Origin: Candidatus Iainarchaeum sp.
GTDB taxonomy: Archaea > Iainarchaeota > Iainarchaeia > Iainarchaeales > UBA10219
Direction of reading: 5' to 3'
Length of the DNA stretch: 64,000 bases
NCBI GenBank assembly: GCA_018304425.1
Contig: JAGVWE010000004.1
Location: forward strand, 249,189-313,188
Below the pieces are notes generated by a model, which ran no database searches, had not been told where the DNA came from, and worked only from the letters and a program-made list of their open reading frames with translations. Numbering within the stretch: position 1 is the stretch's first letter; each line of letters starts with the position of its first letter. Shown here piece after piece: positions 37,401 through 43,327 of the stretch. Position numbers and translations under genes: made by a program.

Positions 37401-38958
37401 CCGTCAAGGCCGGGCACGCGCAGTAACTGTCCATGCAGGGCTGGAACGGCGCGTCAAGGTCGTTCTGGATGTCAGGGTAATTATAGAGCGTGCCCTGGAT
37501 GGCGTCTCCCTTGTAGAGTTCCTTCAACTGGTCTCTTTCTTCTTTGGGGGTTGCCTCCGTCAATTCGATGAAATCGTTTTGCACGTCAACGGTGCGGATG
37601 GGTTGCACGGTGCTTTCCCGCAGGCGCGTGGGCGTGGTCACGGGACAGTTGTAACTATTGTGGGGGATGTCGTTCGGTGCCGACTCAATTTTTTGCCGGC
37701 TTGCGCGGGCGAACTCGGGTTGGATGAGGCCAGCCAAGGCGCTCTGGGCGTCCACGTCCACGTTGTCGAATGCGTCGCAGGTGTTGTCCCCGGTAGCCTT
37801 CGTGGTGAGGGTCAAGGGCACGCCCAGGTTGTTGACCACCAGTAGAGGCTTTTGAACGGGGTTCACGGTGTCCTCGGTGAACACCACTTTTTCCGTCACC
37901 AGATCGCCTTTGCCGAACACGACCATGGGGTGCTTGAAGTGGAACAGCCTGGACACCAAAAAGAAGTCTTGTTTCCTGACGTCGGGGTCGCGCTTGGCTT
38001 CCAAGGCCAGGTTAATGGGGCCCCCGTACTGGTTGATGATGGGCTCGTTGTTCGGCCCAAGGAAGGTGAGGCTGCCGCGCATGTCGTTGTCGAGGGCGGC
38101 CGCGTCCCGCTTCATTTTCTCGCGGAAGTCAATCGTTACCCGCAACAAGTACGGTTGTTCGTCCGGGTAATGGGGGTCGGCGTCCCTGACTTCCACTTTC
38201 ACGTAGTCTGTGAGGTCGCCCTGAACCGTGTAGTGCTTGAACCATCCTTTGGAGAGCTTTATTTCCTCGTCCTTGATGTCCTGTTGTGCCTTCGACTGGT
38301 CAATGCAAATCAACCGCTCGTGCACGCGCATGGGGTGCAGTTCCGACATCTCGTCAAAGACAATGGGTGCCTTCATTTCCTCGGGCGGGGGGCATAGAAC
38401 CGTCTTGGGTGGCTTCACGGTTTCAGCCGGCGGGCCGCCTGGCGGAGTTCCCGGTTCGGTCCCAGGCAGGGGGGGCGTGCCGTCCTTGCGTTCTTCTTCC
38501 AGAGGCGTGCATTCTTCGTCGGTGGCTTTTTTGTGTTCTTTAGGAGTCACGCGTTCTTCTGGAGGGCATTCCTTGCGTGGCTTGCCGTCCTTGTCGGGCT
38601 GGCAAGGGCACACCGGGGGTTTCTTGGCTCCTGCTCCGGGGGCCTTCTCCTCTTGAGTGTCCTCGGTGGCTTCCGCAGCGGTTTTCTCGACTGCCTTTTT
38701 TACCGCGACTGCCGCGTCCGCGGGCGCGCCCCCCACGATAATCGTTGCGCTGCCGCCTGAACTGGCAATCGCTTTCTGTCCCGCGTCTTCGCCGGCCTTT
38801 TTTTCGGCGGCCTTTTCCGCGTCCTTCGTGGTGCAGGCCTTGCTCCAAATCTGTTTGCTGGGTTGGCCGTTGGTGGGCGAGCAAAGCAGTTGGCCGGCCA
38901 GGAAGCCGATGGCCAGGATGCCGATGATGCCCAACATCAGGCCGTACTTGCGTTTCAT
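31465..38958 (-). CDS. Giant anchored protein with VPTP stalk and long coiled coil (2497 aa)
   Basis: The start is ATG at 38958 (MKRKYGLML). It overlaps the stop of the 192-aa gene by ATGA, which argues against the frame opening 24 codons upstream. There is an N-terminal membrane helix at about 6-26, then a Cys/Pro/Lys/Glu-rich linker to about 185. Residues about 190-990 form an unrecognised domain region with several Cys (CMDSYCACP). Residues about 1004-1064 are a Pro/Thr/Val repeat (VPTP units), a likely extended stalk. Residues about 1070-1790 are strongly charged heptad-like sequence, a long coiled coil. Hydrophobic stretches lie at about 1885-1910 and 1990-2010, and a Cys-containing C-terminal domain ends the protein. 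It lacks the N-terminal block of the other giants. It is translated together with the upstream 192-aa protein, which suggests the two work together. Function unknown. Confidence 0.88.
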   Translation of the reverse strand: MKRKYGLMLGIIGILAIGFLAGQLLCSPTNGQPSKQIWSKACTTKDAEKAAEKKAGEDAGQKAIASSGGSATIIVGGAPADAAVAVKKAVEKTAAEATEDTQEEKAPGAGAKKPPVCPCQPDKDGKPRKECPPEERVTPKEHKKATDEECTPLEEERKDGTPPLPGTEPGTPPGGPPAETVKPPKTVLCPPPEEMKAPIVFDEMSELHPMRVHERLICIDQSKAQQDIKDEEIKLSKGWFKHYTVQGDLTDYVKVEVRDADPHYPDEQPYLLRVTIDFREKMKRDAAALDNDMRGSLTFLGPNNEPIINQYGGPINLALEAKRDPDVRKQDFFLVSRLFHFKHPMVVFGKGDLVTEKVVFTEDTVNPVQKPLLVVNNLGVPLTLTTKATGDNTCDAFDNVDVDAQSALAGLIQPEFARASRQKIESAPNDIPHNSYNCPVTTPTRLRESTVQPIRTVDVQNDFIELTEATPKEERDQLKELYKGDAIQGTLYNYPDIQNDLDAPFQPCMDSYCACPALTGSLAELRQTFEKYRGIVFEDSQNYVDSFPGKPFSFGVLVNAADYGKPEACDLKPFLGDTVVPQGKTSYVRFVQEVAPGVAADQQAPYTVKVEAPTADETKQKDLGKTMNEAWLYASTEGVKVDAQQATIYTFAQRFTPDASAYLGPVARIIREDLWPDAVNLDTMYSSILSKEVCVGSVENIQFEEVLNQVVDNAAQGKRKFYGSMDYFIPIKNWRVQNMFARMIGTKLGCLYGYSPVQALPFAKVEAKDDSGNPIPATDAATHPTAFMTMLFNSVDWYNRFLEKLFVGDTAANAKEYKEAMSKRDALDAKSASMMADATKLETALTAGKFGETAALASKLRISFSELKDVAGNNPLLNEMYVDNFQPIDEELAKIKGMKLPEPIQQLLDAGGNCYAAIGNHEAVYCFTVESTVANWPPASGQVVVGQTVVQDGVTYYIGENATSVSSYFQQAELSKYKKALIPIIMIPWTTLAPLKWRAVEPIPPLPTPVPTPVPTPVPTPVPTPVPTPVPTPVPTPTPVPTPTPVPTPTPTPTPVPTPTPIPAPVEPDTVKVPAPPAKTPQKLLDDLEGEIKNLNQLETRLDSARSELALYEGKGPRGPLSAGDRGKITSLEAEIKDLEASIAQGQRRVGMLADELGQQNALAQLGEIAKRPVKPADISKAMQEAAEREAAKDSTGTIRKYLDAGDSAEAALLKTGNKEVVDEVLAPKGLHSRVKAFLDDLLGKIKGVAPGAVKAATETLATTLARESAALRGDALQLRYLYERKAVHQQRIASVEWSAAEKAESQRILAMLDEQIQKVEARIARARGRFAAMGKLDEFEAILNAEGKEVAAYAKRLADLEAKAAAEAKAVTGVDDLLARISQREAELNKLVEARNALQKEFDAFRGEIDWPRTGTLEEYDKGIAQFQKRLAELDDEILAKEMGIQAMRKDAIGRGAATRLAEAEKAVTGAAKDVVAEADYVAKLRQAVAQGAEDAARLNAPLINFYQQTLRRLKALETRELTQQPIISQPERPVVDGRKAALQKGIERMEADIKQVYGAERGTQIIKSMREVADAEATLARLQAAAVDKPLTSTQDGQIRPLDREKITEPPKAAAGSAEAVEVATRLEAAKTQLAALKKQAEAQAKKIADLTDELNSLRASGGAKVPELEQKLIPEARRAQQALARQIDDLEKEIAALTAKAAATPAATMPGAGAEPSGVTEARKWLAEDQKEIAKLDGDLKAAQARLNDPKASAEQLANARRNVARIEDDLKAARARAVENQGIIDWWTGTSKPVVAEPIGPPLARLAEPGGAKEGGAAVGGGAPATGGTTVAPGTGAAPGAAAAAKTTGDAVRFWSWARLRGSMARLLSNFKGWAGALRATQLIAHAHPATWVAVGIGHMLRATGKGIAWSADKIGVAEPIQAAGKAVAAKFAPAAKWFKTAQDWKTVNTAWKAFRAAKGAKAGAVAAVRVAGKFGAFATTKTGSVLVKAVPFVGWALAAGEVIQQGIAWWQFSSEANDLIAGLKGGRGNQVEVAASYGVNAGNAYLIIHPGLRPLEKEPSMPLNDEDATVFSGNTVLFQAGAKEAEKLGRTLYYTFSGRPYAADPGYLDALSLKRQATALDGKTIDHSLKLRPPAQGQKNASPTRFEGLYDLCNGKAYAEDCYKPFYYALNKKSVKLEAGNGGDSYGLDEARKMIACSEAFDEGKDKDPAYAYCADFYKENADYFIDKERNDPITCMGNGTCTTLAIYDLEVDGDDPEKSMTYHLELDKQVNPGSDDEWIGSNFGLPSYGEYKNAVEAYVMGRDSDTKRISDAMVKLKDEYKLLRLLDEGFDREYDKVDGGEQGNNQSFYTLLAEFKKLDPDVGTVIDDVLKNHGIVFSPTYGIYNGTNAMEMSITLKDPSAWFNQNLTDMPGDWSVPATKVVLTKVYHVPAAPDPKGYPYLSLVKLPEDQDYWFAWKCGYQNQHEAWYKKLGNGVMCAGGHLENNAGVYTN
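35772..35945. repeat. VPTP-coding degenerate tandem repeat
   Basis: A 12-bp period, purine-rich on the plus strand (GGNGTNGGNACNGGNGTNGG), codes on the minus strand for a Val-Pro-Thr-Pro stalk of about 60 residues in the 2497-aa giant. Codon third positions vary, so selection on protein rather than recent slippage is likely. Confidence 0.9.
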
Positions 38959-39533
38959 GCGGTCAACGCCCCTGACACGCGGGTGGCCAGTTTTTCTTCG
39001 GTGGCCCGCATTTCTTCGACTGGCAGCCACACCAGTTCAAAGCCCTTCAACTCGGTGAAGAGCGCGGTGCGCTGTTCTTCGGAAAGCGATTCGTAAAAGG
39101 GAGTGGGCAAGGCGAGGGTAACCGTTGAGAGGTTGCGGTGGGTGTTGGGCAAGCGCATGGACAGGGAGACCTGTCGGCCTTCCTTGGGTTTCACGACCAC
39201 GAGGCTGTATTCTTCGAGTTTCTCGACTTCGCCGGTGGCAGAGACCTCTGCCGTGGCAAGGGAGTCGGCCAAGGCGTTCGGGACCACCGTCAACAGCACC
39301 AGGTCCGCGTTTTCCGGGGCCAAAATCCGTTCCTCGTGTCCTTTCGCGGAAATCGAGACGTCCTTGTTGACTTGCAGGCCCGCATAGTCGATGGCATAGG
39401 AAGCGTTCAAGTTGAGGGGTTGCACGTACTGGCTCTGCGACCACAGGAAGGCGAGCACGCCTCCCCCGATGACGACCGCAACCACCAGCAATGCCAGGTC
39501 CCGCTTGGATATTTCCCCCTCTAAATTAGGCAT
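38955..39533 (-). CDS. N-terminally anchored protein coupled to the coiled-coil giant (192 aa)
   Basis: A helix at about 12-30 (LALLVVAVVIGGGVLAFLW) follows a short charged start. The external part (about 160 residues) has alternating beta-type hydrophobic patterns. No Cys and no recognised domain. ATG at 39533 is 26 nt from the centre of a TATA-like box (39555-39564), so the mRNA is probably leaderless. Its TGA overlaps the ATG of the 2497-aa giant (ATGA), a classic sign of translational coupling. The pair is therefore probably one operon with matched output. It may be a partner or accessory subunit of the giant; that is inference from coupling only. Confidence 0.8.
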   Translation of the reverse strand: MPNLEGEISKRDLALLVVAVVIGGGVLAFLWSQSQYVQPLNLNASYAIDYAGLQVNKDVSISAKGHEERILAPENADLVLLTVVPNALADSLATAEVSATGEVEKLEEYSLVVVKPKEGRQVSLSMRLPNTHRNLSTVTLALPTPFYESLSEEQRTALFTELKGFELVWLPVEEMRATEEKLATRVSGALTA

Positions 39534-39554
39534 ATCTATTCTATACCAGCAGGA

Positions 39555-39564
39555 GCTATATTAA
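39555..39564 (-). promoter_or_regulatory. TATA box of the 192-aa/2497-aa operon
   Basis: GCTATATTAA is centred 26 nt before ATG 39533. Confidence 0.6.
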
Positions 39565-39582
39565 CCTTTTCATGGGCCGGCG

Positions 39583-39669
39583 TTATTTAAACTGGTTTGT
39601 CGCCCGCCTGAACCACCACGCGTAGTAGCCCGCCACGTCTCCAAAGACTATATAAAACTGCCGACCCAT
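39583..39669 (-). pseudogene. Duplicated 3' fragment of an archaeosortase gene
   Basis: Bases 39605-39633 are identical (29/29) to 40937-40965, inside the 3' end of the archaeosortase gene. In the same frame the minus strand reads AGYYAWWFRR followed by ATNQFK and TAA at 39585-39583; the archaeosortase has AGYYAWWFRRSTRQRTG. Upstream the similarity is lost (FYIVFGDV), although an ATG at 39669 would give a 28-codon frame. The fragment lies in the intergenic space between the 192-aa gene and the HicB-like gene and overlaps the promoter of the latter. It looks like the tail of a second, decayed archaeosortase gene or of a duplicated segment. Confidence 0.6.
39647..39658 (+). promoter_or_regulatory. 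TATA box of the HicB-like gene
   Basis: ACTATATAAAAC is centred 27 nt before ATG 39680; it lies within the decayed archaeosortase fragment. Confidence 0.65.
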
Positions 39670-39679
39670 ATTTTTCCAT

Positions 39680-39904
39680 ATGCTTAGAAAATTCAATGTC
39701 GTGGTTGAGCAAGGAGAAGACGGTTACCTTATTTCAGAGGTCGTGGAGCTTCCGGGCTGTCATACCCAGGCCAAGACTTATGATGCGTTAATCAAGAGAA
39801 CCAAGGAAGCCATTTCCCTGTACTTGAACGCCGGAAAAGATCTGTCCCTTCCTGTGCCCATCGGATCCATTTTTGCGGGGCCCAACGTTAGTGATTTGGG
39901 TTAA
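39680..39904 (+). CDS. HicB-like antitoxin-family protein, solitary (74 aa)
   Basis: The HicB/UPF0150 fold pattern is clear: beta strand FNVVVEQ, EDGYLISEVVELPGCHTQAKT, then a helix TYDALIKRTKEAISLYL. It is short and lacks the C-terminal DNA-binding domain found in some HicB antitoxins. There is no HicA-like partner next to it, so it is a solitary member, as is common in archaea. ATG lies 27 nt downstream of the centre of a TATA box (39647-39658), implying a leaderless mRNA. Its last 17 bases overlap the convergent acylphosphatase gene. Antitoxin function without a visible toxin is uncertain. Confidence 0.85.
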   Translation: MLRKFNVVVEQGEDGYLISEVVELPGCHTQAKTYDALIKRTKEAISLYLNAGKDLSLPVPIGSIFAGPNVSDLG

Positions 39905-40562
39905 TCGATTTGATTGCCTGTTGGATGGCCGTCGTCAGTTTTTCGAGGTTCTCATTGATTTTGTCCAGTGAACCCGAAACCGTGCCGTACTTGACGTCCA
40001 ACGAGGAAAAGTTTCCAACGGTTTGGTCCTTGAACCTGGTCATGGTCTGGTTTACATCGTCCAATTTCTGGTTTGCCTGGTTCTTGAACTCGGTGAGCGT
40101 GTGATCAACGCCGTGCATGGTTTTTTCCAGTTTTTCAAAGCTTGTTTTTGATTCGCCTTTGAATTCGTGCAGTGTGTTATTCATCCCGTGGAGGATGAGC
40201 CCACCTATTTCCGTTTTTTCGAGTATTTCTCTTTGAATGTCTGCCTTGCCGTAGTCGATCCAGAAGCCTTTGAAGGCGTTTTTGCCTGGCTTGAATTCTT
40301 TTGTTTTTTCTGAAAATTCCTGGATTCGTTCAACGTGCAATGAGAAAGGGTCTTCTGGGTTTCCTTTTAAGTCTATTTTTTTCTTGAATTCTTCGAGGGC
40401 TTTCTTGTTTGGAGCCTCACAGTAGATTTCAACGCCGCCATCGTCGAGGTTTCTGGCGTGCCCCCTAATGCCAAGGTTTCTGGCCACTTGTTTTACGTAG
40501 GCCCTATAGCCAACTCCCTGGACGTTGCCCCTCATCACCAGTCTGACTATAATACCCTCCAT
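39888..40562 (-). CDS. Acylphosphatase domain fused to coiled-coil tail (224 aa)
   Basis: Residues about 1-90 are an acylphosphatase: GNVQGVGYR carries the phosphate-binding Arg and RNLDDGGVEI the catalytic Asn of the family (acyl phosphate hydrolysis). A linker with a conserved WIDYGKADIQRE block follows, then about 100 residues of helical, heptad-like sequence (MHGVDHTLTEFKNQANQKLDD). Free acylphosphatases are about 90 residues, so the fusion is unusual. A paralogue lies at 49556-50383; the 3' ends are 189/192 identical in DNA. A TATA-like box lies at 40587-40596. The coiled coil may oligomerise or tether the enzyme. The fold assignment is firm; the biological substrate is unknown. Confidence 0.85.
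   Translation of the reverse strand: MEGIIVRLVMRGNVQGVGYRAYVKQVARNLGIRGHARNLDDGGVEIYCEAPNKKALEEFKKKIDLKGNPEDPFSLHVERIQEFSEKTKEFKPGKNAFKGFWIDYGKADIQREILEKTEIGGLILHGMNNTLHEFKGESKTSFEKLEKTMHGVDHTLTEFKNQANQKLDDVNQTMTRFKDQTVGNFSSLDVKYGTVSGSLDKINENLEKLTTAIQQAIKSINPNH
39953..40144. repeat. 192-bp near-identical repeat, copy 1 (partner 49618-49809)
   Basis: Direct comparison shows three mismatches in 192 positions (at 40037, 40136 and 40137, relative to 49702, 49801 and 49802). Both copies encode the C-terminal coiled coil of the two acylphosphatase proteins. Similarity falls away sharply on both sides. Confidence 0.9.
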
Positions 40563-40586
40563 GCCAACCCCTTAATGTCAAAACCC

Positions 40587-40596
40587 CTTTAAAAGC
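40587..40596 (-). promoter_or_regulatory. TATA box of the first acylphosphatase gene
   Basis: CTTTTAAAG on the minus strand lies 25-34 nt upstream of ATG 40562. Confidence 0.5.
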
Positions 40597-40668
40597 ATTG
40601 CCTTCAGCCAAACCGACAAAAGCCACTGCCTTTAGCCTTATTAATGATTTTTGGCACTATATGAATAT

Positions 40669-40903
40669 TTGAACAACCAGCGGCTCGCCATTGAAGACAA
40701 CCCGAAAAACGCTACCGTGCTTTTAGGTATACGCGGGCATTATTGTTCCGACAACGAAATCAGGGAGTGGATACAACACGGCAAAAGCAGGGAACTCAAA
40801 AGACAGTAGTTTGCGGTGCAAAATTGTTTGCGAAGAACTGGAAGAATTCGGCAGACTGGTCAAAGGGCACGAAAAACTCTTGGAAGCAATAGGAAAATTG
40901 TGA
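40669..40903 (+). pseudogene. Small frameshifted gene in the 40563-40911 gap
   Basis: This fills the longest gene-free stretch in the window. One frame (40669-40809) reads EYLNNQRLAIEDNPKNATV then LLGIRGHYCSDNEIREW and stops at TAG. A second frame, continuing where the first ends, reads KIVCEELEEFGRLVKGHEK then LLEAIGKL and stops at TGA 40901-40903. Both halves look protein-like (charged, regular helices) and join naturally if one frameshift near 40790-40810 is assumed, giving a protein of roughly 80 residues. No intact start is obvious. I do not recognise the family. The base composition here is lower in GC than in neighbouring genes, in keeping with decay or foreign origin. Confidence 0.5.
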
Positions 40904-40911
40904 AAAGCCAG

Positions 40912-41436
40912 TCAACCCGTCCGTTGCCGTGTGCTTCGCCTGAACCACCACGCGTAGTAGCCCGCGATGGAGAGGAACAGGAAGGCGCGGAAGAAGAGGT
41001 CATGCGTCAACTCTCCGAGGACGAGGCCCTGCGCCTTAATCATCAGGATAGTCCCATCAATCCTTATTATATTAAATATAAATGAAATAAGGATGCCCAG
41101 GCCAGCGCCCTTGACCCGCTCCCGCCACGGGATGCCAAAGCTGGCGAGGACGGCGGACACCAGCACAATCGTTTCCAGGAGGCCCGTGCACAAGTAGCTT
41201 ATCGCCACGGGCAAGGCCAGGCCCTCGACCTGGAGGAGGACCGGTTCACCGGCCAAGAGCACGCCGTTCACTCCGAAAAAATTCAGGCCCGCCAATGCCG
41301 CCCCTGCCACCAGGCCTTCGATGGCTTCCAAGGGCACGAGCCGCGCCAAAAAGTTCAAGGCAAAGAAGGCCGCGACGAACCCGGCCAAGAACTTGCCGGC
41401 CTTCCGGAGTTCGGCCTTCGAGAAACGGAACTGCAT
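40912..41436 (-). CDS. Archaeosortase/exosortase-family transpeptidase
   Basis: This 174-aa polytopic membrane protein has the three family signatures in order: Cys83 in YLCTGLLE, Arg125 in FNIIRID and His145 in GELTHDLF, the proposed catalytic Cys-Arg-His set. Archaeosortases cut C-terminal sorting signals (short motif, TM helix, basic tail) of surface proteins and join them to a lipid. ATG at 41436 is chosen because GAAAGGGGT lies just upstream; 22 further in-frame codons upstream are unlikely. The gene is divergent from the membrane protein at 41495 and shares the short AT-rich promoter region with it. A possible substrate is the 1541-aa protein at 55005-59630. The exact subfamily (PGF-, PEF-type and so on) cannot be told by eye. 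Confidence 0.85.
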   Translation of the reverse strand: MQFRFSKAELRKAGKFLAGFVAAFFALNFLARLVPLEAIEGLVAGAALAGLNFFGVNGVLLAGEPVLLQVEGLALPVAISYLCTGLLETIVLVSAVLASFGIPWRERVKGAGLGILISFIFNIIRIDGTILMIKAQGLVLGELTHDLFFRAFLFLSIAGYYAWWFRRSTRQRTG

Positions 41437-41456
41437 ACCCCTTTCCTGCACCAAAC

Positions 41457-41467
41457 AATTAAATACT
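41457..41467. promoter_or_regulatory. Shared TATA-like element between divergent genes
   Basis: AATTAAATACT lies 28-38 nt before ATG 41495 (plus) and 21-31 nt before ATG 41436 (minus). The 58-bp gap has no other AT-rich site, so both genes may use overlapping promoters here. Confidence 0.5.
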
Positions 41468-41494
41468 TCGTCGCCGTTAGTGTTTCGGGTAAGC

Positions 41495-42373
41495 ATGGGC
41501 AAAATCTGGTCGGCCTACGAGGCCATCATCGACAACTGCTTCAACGTCGAGTTAATCATTGGCGTGCTCGTGTTGTCGGTGGTGCAGCTCATCGCCTTCG
41601 GCGTCCTGTTCTTCCTCGGCCTGTTGTTGCTGGGGGTTTCCGCGTTCCTGGGCCCGCTGGCCCTGTTGCTGGCCGTCGTGGTCGCAGGCCTGGGCCTGGT
41701 CCTGTCCATGGCATTCTTCGGCGGCCTCTACTTCAACCTCGGCTACGCCAAACTCGAGCAAAACAAGGTGGACTTCGGTTCCGCATTCCAGAACACCCTG
41801 GCCCACCTCTTCCAGGCCTTCAAGCTGTGGCTGGCGTGGTGGGTGCTGCTGAGCCTCGTCGTAGGGGTTTTCGCACTCGTCGTCGGCCTGTCCTTCCTTC
41901 CAAGCCTGGCCTCCCTGGGCCAGCAAATCCAGGGAGGGGCCGCGCCCTCCGAGGAAGCCGTGTTGGGTTCCTTGGGCGGCGGCCTGGCCGTGTTCTTCTT
42001 GTTGTTCTTCGCCTTCCTCGTGTTGCTCATCGTGATAGCCCCCTTCACCACGGTCTTGTTCTCGTTGCCGTTCGTGGAAGGAACCGGGGTCAGGGCATCC
42101 CTTGCCCGCGCCCTCGAGTTGGGCAAGAAAAACTATTGGCCGAACTTCAAGCTCATGGTGTTGCACATGCTGGTCAGCTCGGCCACCTTTTCCGCTTTTT
42201 ACCTGGTGGCCTTGCTGCTCATGATTCCAGTCCTGGCCCTGGGCGGCGTGGCCGCGATGGGGTTCGGCTTCATGCTGGTCTACTATCTCTCCATGCTCTT
42301 GGCCAGCGTGTTCCTCGCCGTCCTGAGCGCCTTGTACCAGGCCCGCGTCTACTTGTACGACGTGCACGGCTGA
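41495..42373 (+). CDS. Polytopic membrane protein (292 aa)
   Basis: The start is ATG at 41495 (MGKIWSAYEAIIDNCF); the longer frame upstream would cross the promoter and the archaeosortase start. About six hydrophobic helices: two at about 20-75, two at about 100-130 and 155-190, two at about 220-290. An amphipathic block GKKNYWPNFKLM precedes the last pair. The layout resembles archaeal DUF4013/DUF975-type integral membrane proteins, but I cannot assign a family by eye. The final codons (DVHG and stop) are repeated twice more downstream as 19-bp direct repeats. Divergent orientation from the archaeosortase hints at co-regulation but not at a shared function. Confidence 0.8.
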   Translation: MGKIWSAYEAIIDNCFNVELIIGVLVLSVVQLIAFGVLFFLGLLLLGVSAFLGPLALLLAVVVAGLGLVLSMAFFGGLYFNLGYAKLEQNKVDFGSAFQNTLAHLFQAFKLWLAWWVLLSLVVGVFALVVGLSFLPSLASLGQQIQGGAAPSEEAVLGSLGGGLAVFFLLFFAFLVLLIVIAPFTTVLFSLPFVEGTGVRASLARALELGKKNYWPNFKLMVLHMLVSSATFSAFYLVALLLMIPVLALGGVAAMGFGFMLVYYLSMLLASVFLAVLSALYQARVYLYDVHG

Positions 42374-42417
42374 ATCTCCCGTGCACGGCTGAATTTTCCG
42401 TGCACGGCTGAAAGCCC
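42361..42417. repeat. Three 19-bp direct repeats spanning a stop codon
   Basis: CGTGCACGGCTGAA occurs at 42361, 42380 and 42399 with a period of 19. The first copy ends the membrane-protein gene (codons for V-H-G and TGA); the other two are downstream. Each contains the palindrome GTGCAC. Confidence 0.9.
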
Positions 42418-42430
42418 CAAACCCGAAAGC

Positions 42431-42440
42431 CTTAAATATA
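42431..42440 (+). promoter_or_regulatory. TATA box of the MazEF-like operon
   Basis: CTTAAATATA centred near 42436 puts the transcription start near 42462. Just downstream, CTATA-6-TATAG (42446-42461) is a short inverted repeat that could be an autoregulatory operator; that part is weak. Confidence 0.5.
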
Positions 42441-42461
42441 GCTTTCTATATGTACCTATAG

Positions 42462-42734
42462 GTGATTATATTGGCTGCTACCACGACCATCATGGTTCCC
42501 GTGAAACTCAAGAAGGAACTCGACGCCCTCAAAGCGCATCACCGCGAGAGCTATGCGGAAGTCATTTCGAAGCTCGTCCACCCAACGAAGGAAGGCACCC
42601 GGTCGCTCTCCAGGAAGGCCCGGGACGCGCTCATGGTGGAAGGCTACAAGAAGATGGCCAAGTTGAGCCTCGAGTTGGCGGAGGAAGGCGCTGCGGCGGA
42701 TGCCGAAGTGGACAGGTTATTGGATGATTATTAA
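42462..42734 (+). CDS. Antitoxin of a MazEF-like pair
   Basis: The protein has up to 90 aa. It carries a ribbon-helix-helix-like start (TTIMVPVKLKKELDALK), a variable middle and an acidic helical tail ending EVDRLLDDY, typical of antitoxins. The start is uncertain: GTG 42462 coincides with the predicted transcription start, TTG 42471 follows AGGTGA at good spacing, and ATG 42492 gives the conserved core. Its stop overlaps the toxin gene by 11 nt, which fits antitoxin-first coupled translation. The acidic tail probably occupies the toxin active site, as known for MazE/VapB-like antitoxins. Family assignment rests on context plus RHH pattern. Confidence 0.75.
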   Translation: MIILAATTTIMVPVKLKKELDALKAHHRESYAEVISKLVHPTKEGTRSLSRKARDALMVEGYKKMAKLSLELAEEGAAADAEVDRLLDDY

Positions 42735-43068
42735 ACGTGGCGACGTGGTTTTGGCCGATTTCGACCCGGTGCAGGGCTCTGAGCAAGGGAAGCGCCGCCC
42801 TGCCCTGGTTATCCAGAGCGATTTTGGAAATGCGTCCAGCCCGACCACCATTGTCGCGTTGTTTACTTCGCAGACAAAAAAGGAATATCCGTTTACGGTC
42901 TTTGTCAGAACCGGGGAGGGCGGCCTCACCAAGGACAGCTTGTTATTGCTGAACCACATCCGTACCGTGTCCATTCAGCACCGGTTCGTAAAAAAACTCG
43001 GTTTCCTTACGGAAGCCACCATGCAGAAAGTGGACGCCGCCCTCAAGGCGAGTCTCGGCCTGGATTGA
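42724..43068 (+). CDS. PemK/MazF-family endoribonuclease toxin (114 aa)
   Basis: The family pattern is clear: KRGDVVLADFDPVQGSEQGK, then RRPALVIQSD, then NHIRTVSIQHR near residue 80-90. MazF/PemK toxins cut single-stranded mRNA at short sequences. Length matches the family (about 110 aa). ATG 42724 (MIIKRGD) is chosen; a frame eight codons longer is open but lies deeper in the antitoxin gene. The 11-nt overlap with the antitoxin is typical of type II toxin-antitoxin operons. The key Arg in RRPALVI and the Thr/Ser in IRTVS are present, so it looks intact. Confidence 0.9.
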   Translation: MIIKRGDVVLADFDPVQGSEQGKRRPALVIQSDFGNASSPTTIVALFTSQTKKEYPFTVFVRTGEGGLTKDSLLLLNHIRTVSIQHRFVKKLGFLTEATMQKVDAALKASLGLD

Positions 43069-43077
43069 GGTGTTTTC

Positions 43078-43326
43078 ATGGTTAAAGTGGCTGTGCAGGT
43101 GACGAACCCCGAACTGGATGCATTGGAGGACCAAATAGTTGCCTGGAATCTGTGCAAAAAGCACCAGGCCGTTTGGCGTGCTTCCGAGGACGACCGCTGG
43201 CGCTTCACTCAAACGTGCAAAGCCTGCATTAAAGTTGGCAAGGAAATCCGCCGCAAATCCCTGCACTTGTGGACCAAGCTCGTAACCGCCTATGAGAAGG
43301 CCCGCAAACCCGCCAGCCGGCGATGA
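43078..43326 (+). CDS. Small basic protein with possible zinc site (82 aa)
   Basis: The gene starts 9 nt after the toxin stop. Residues show a C-K-K-H near 26-29 and C-K-A-C near 47-50, spaced as a possible Zn site. The rest is helical with a basic tail (KPASRR). The beginning (VAVQVTNPELDALEDQIVAW) is beta then helix. No family is recognised. It is probably co-transcribed with the toxin-antitoxin pair, but a role in that system is not shown. Confidence 0.6.
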   Translation: MVKVAVQVTNPELDALEDQIVAWNLCKKHQAVWRASEDDRWRFTQTCKACIKVGKEIRRKSLHLWTKLVTAYEKARKPASRR

Positions 43327-43327
43327 G

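Noticed and set aside
38959..39030. Extended N-terminus of the 2497-aa giant
   Set aside because: It would overlap the 192-aa gene by 76 nt; the ATGA junction at 38958 and the membrane helix directly after it fix the start.
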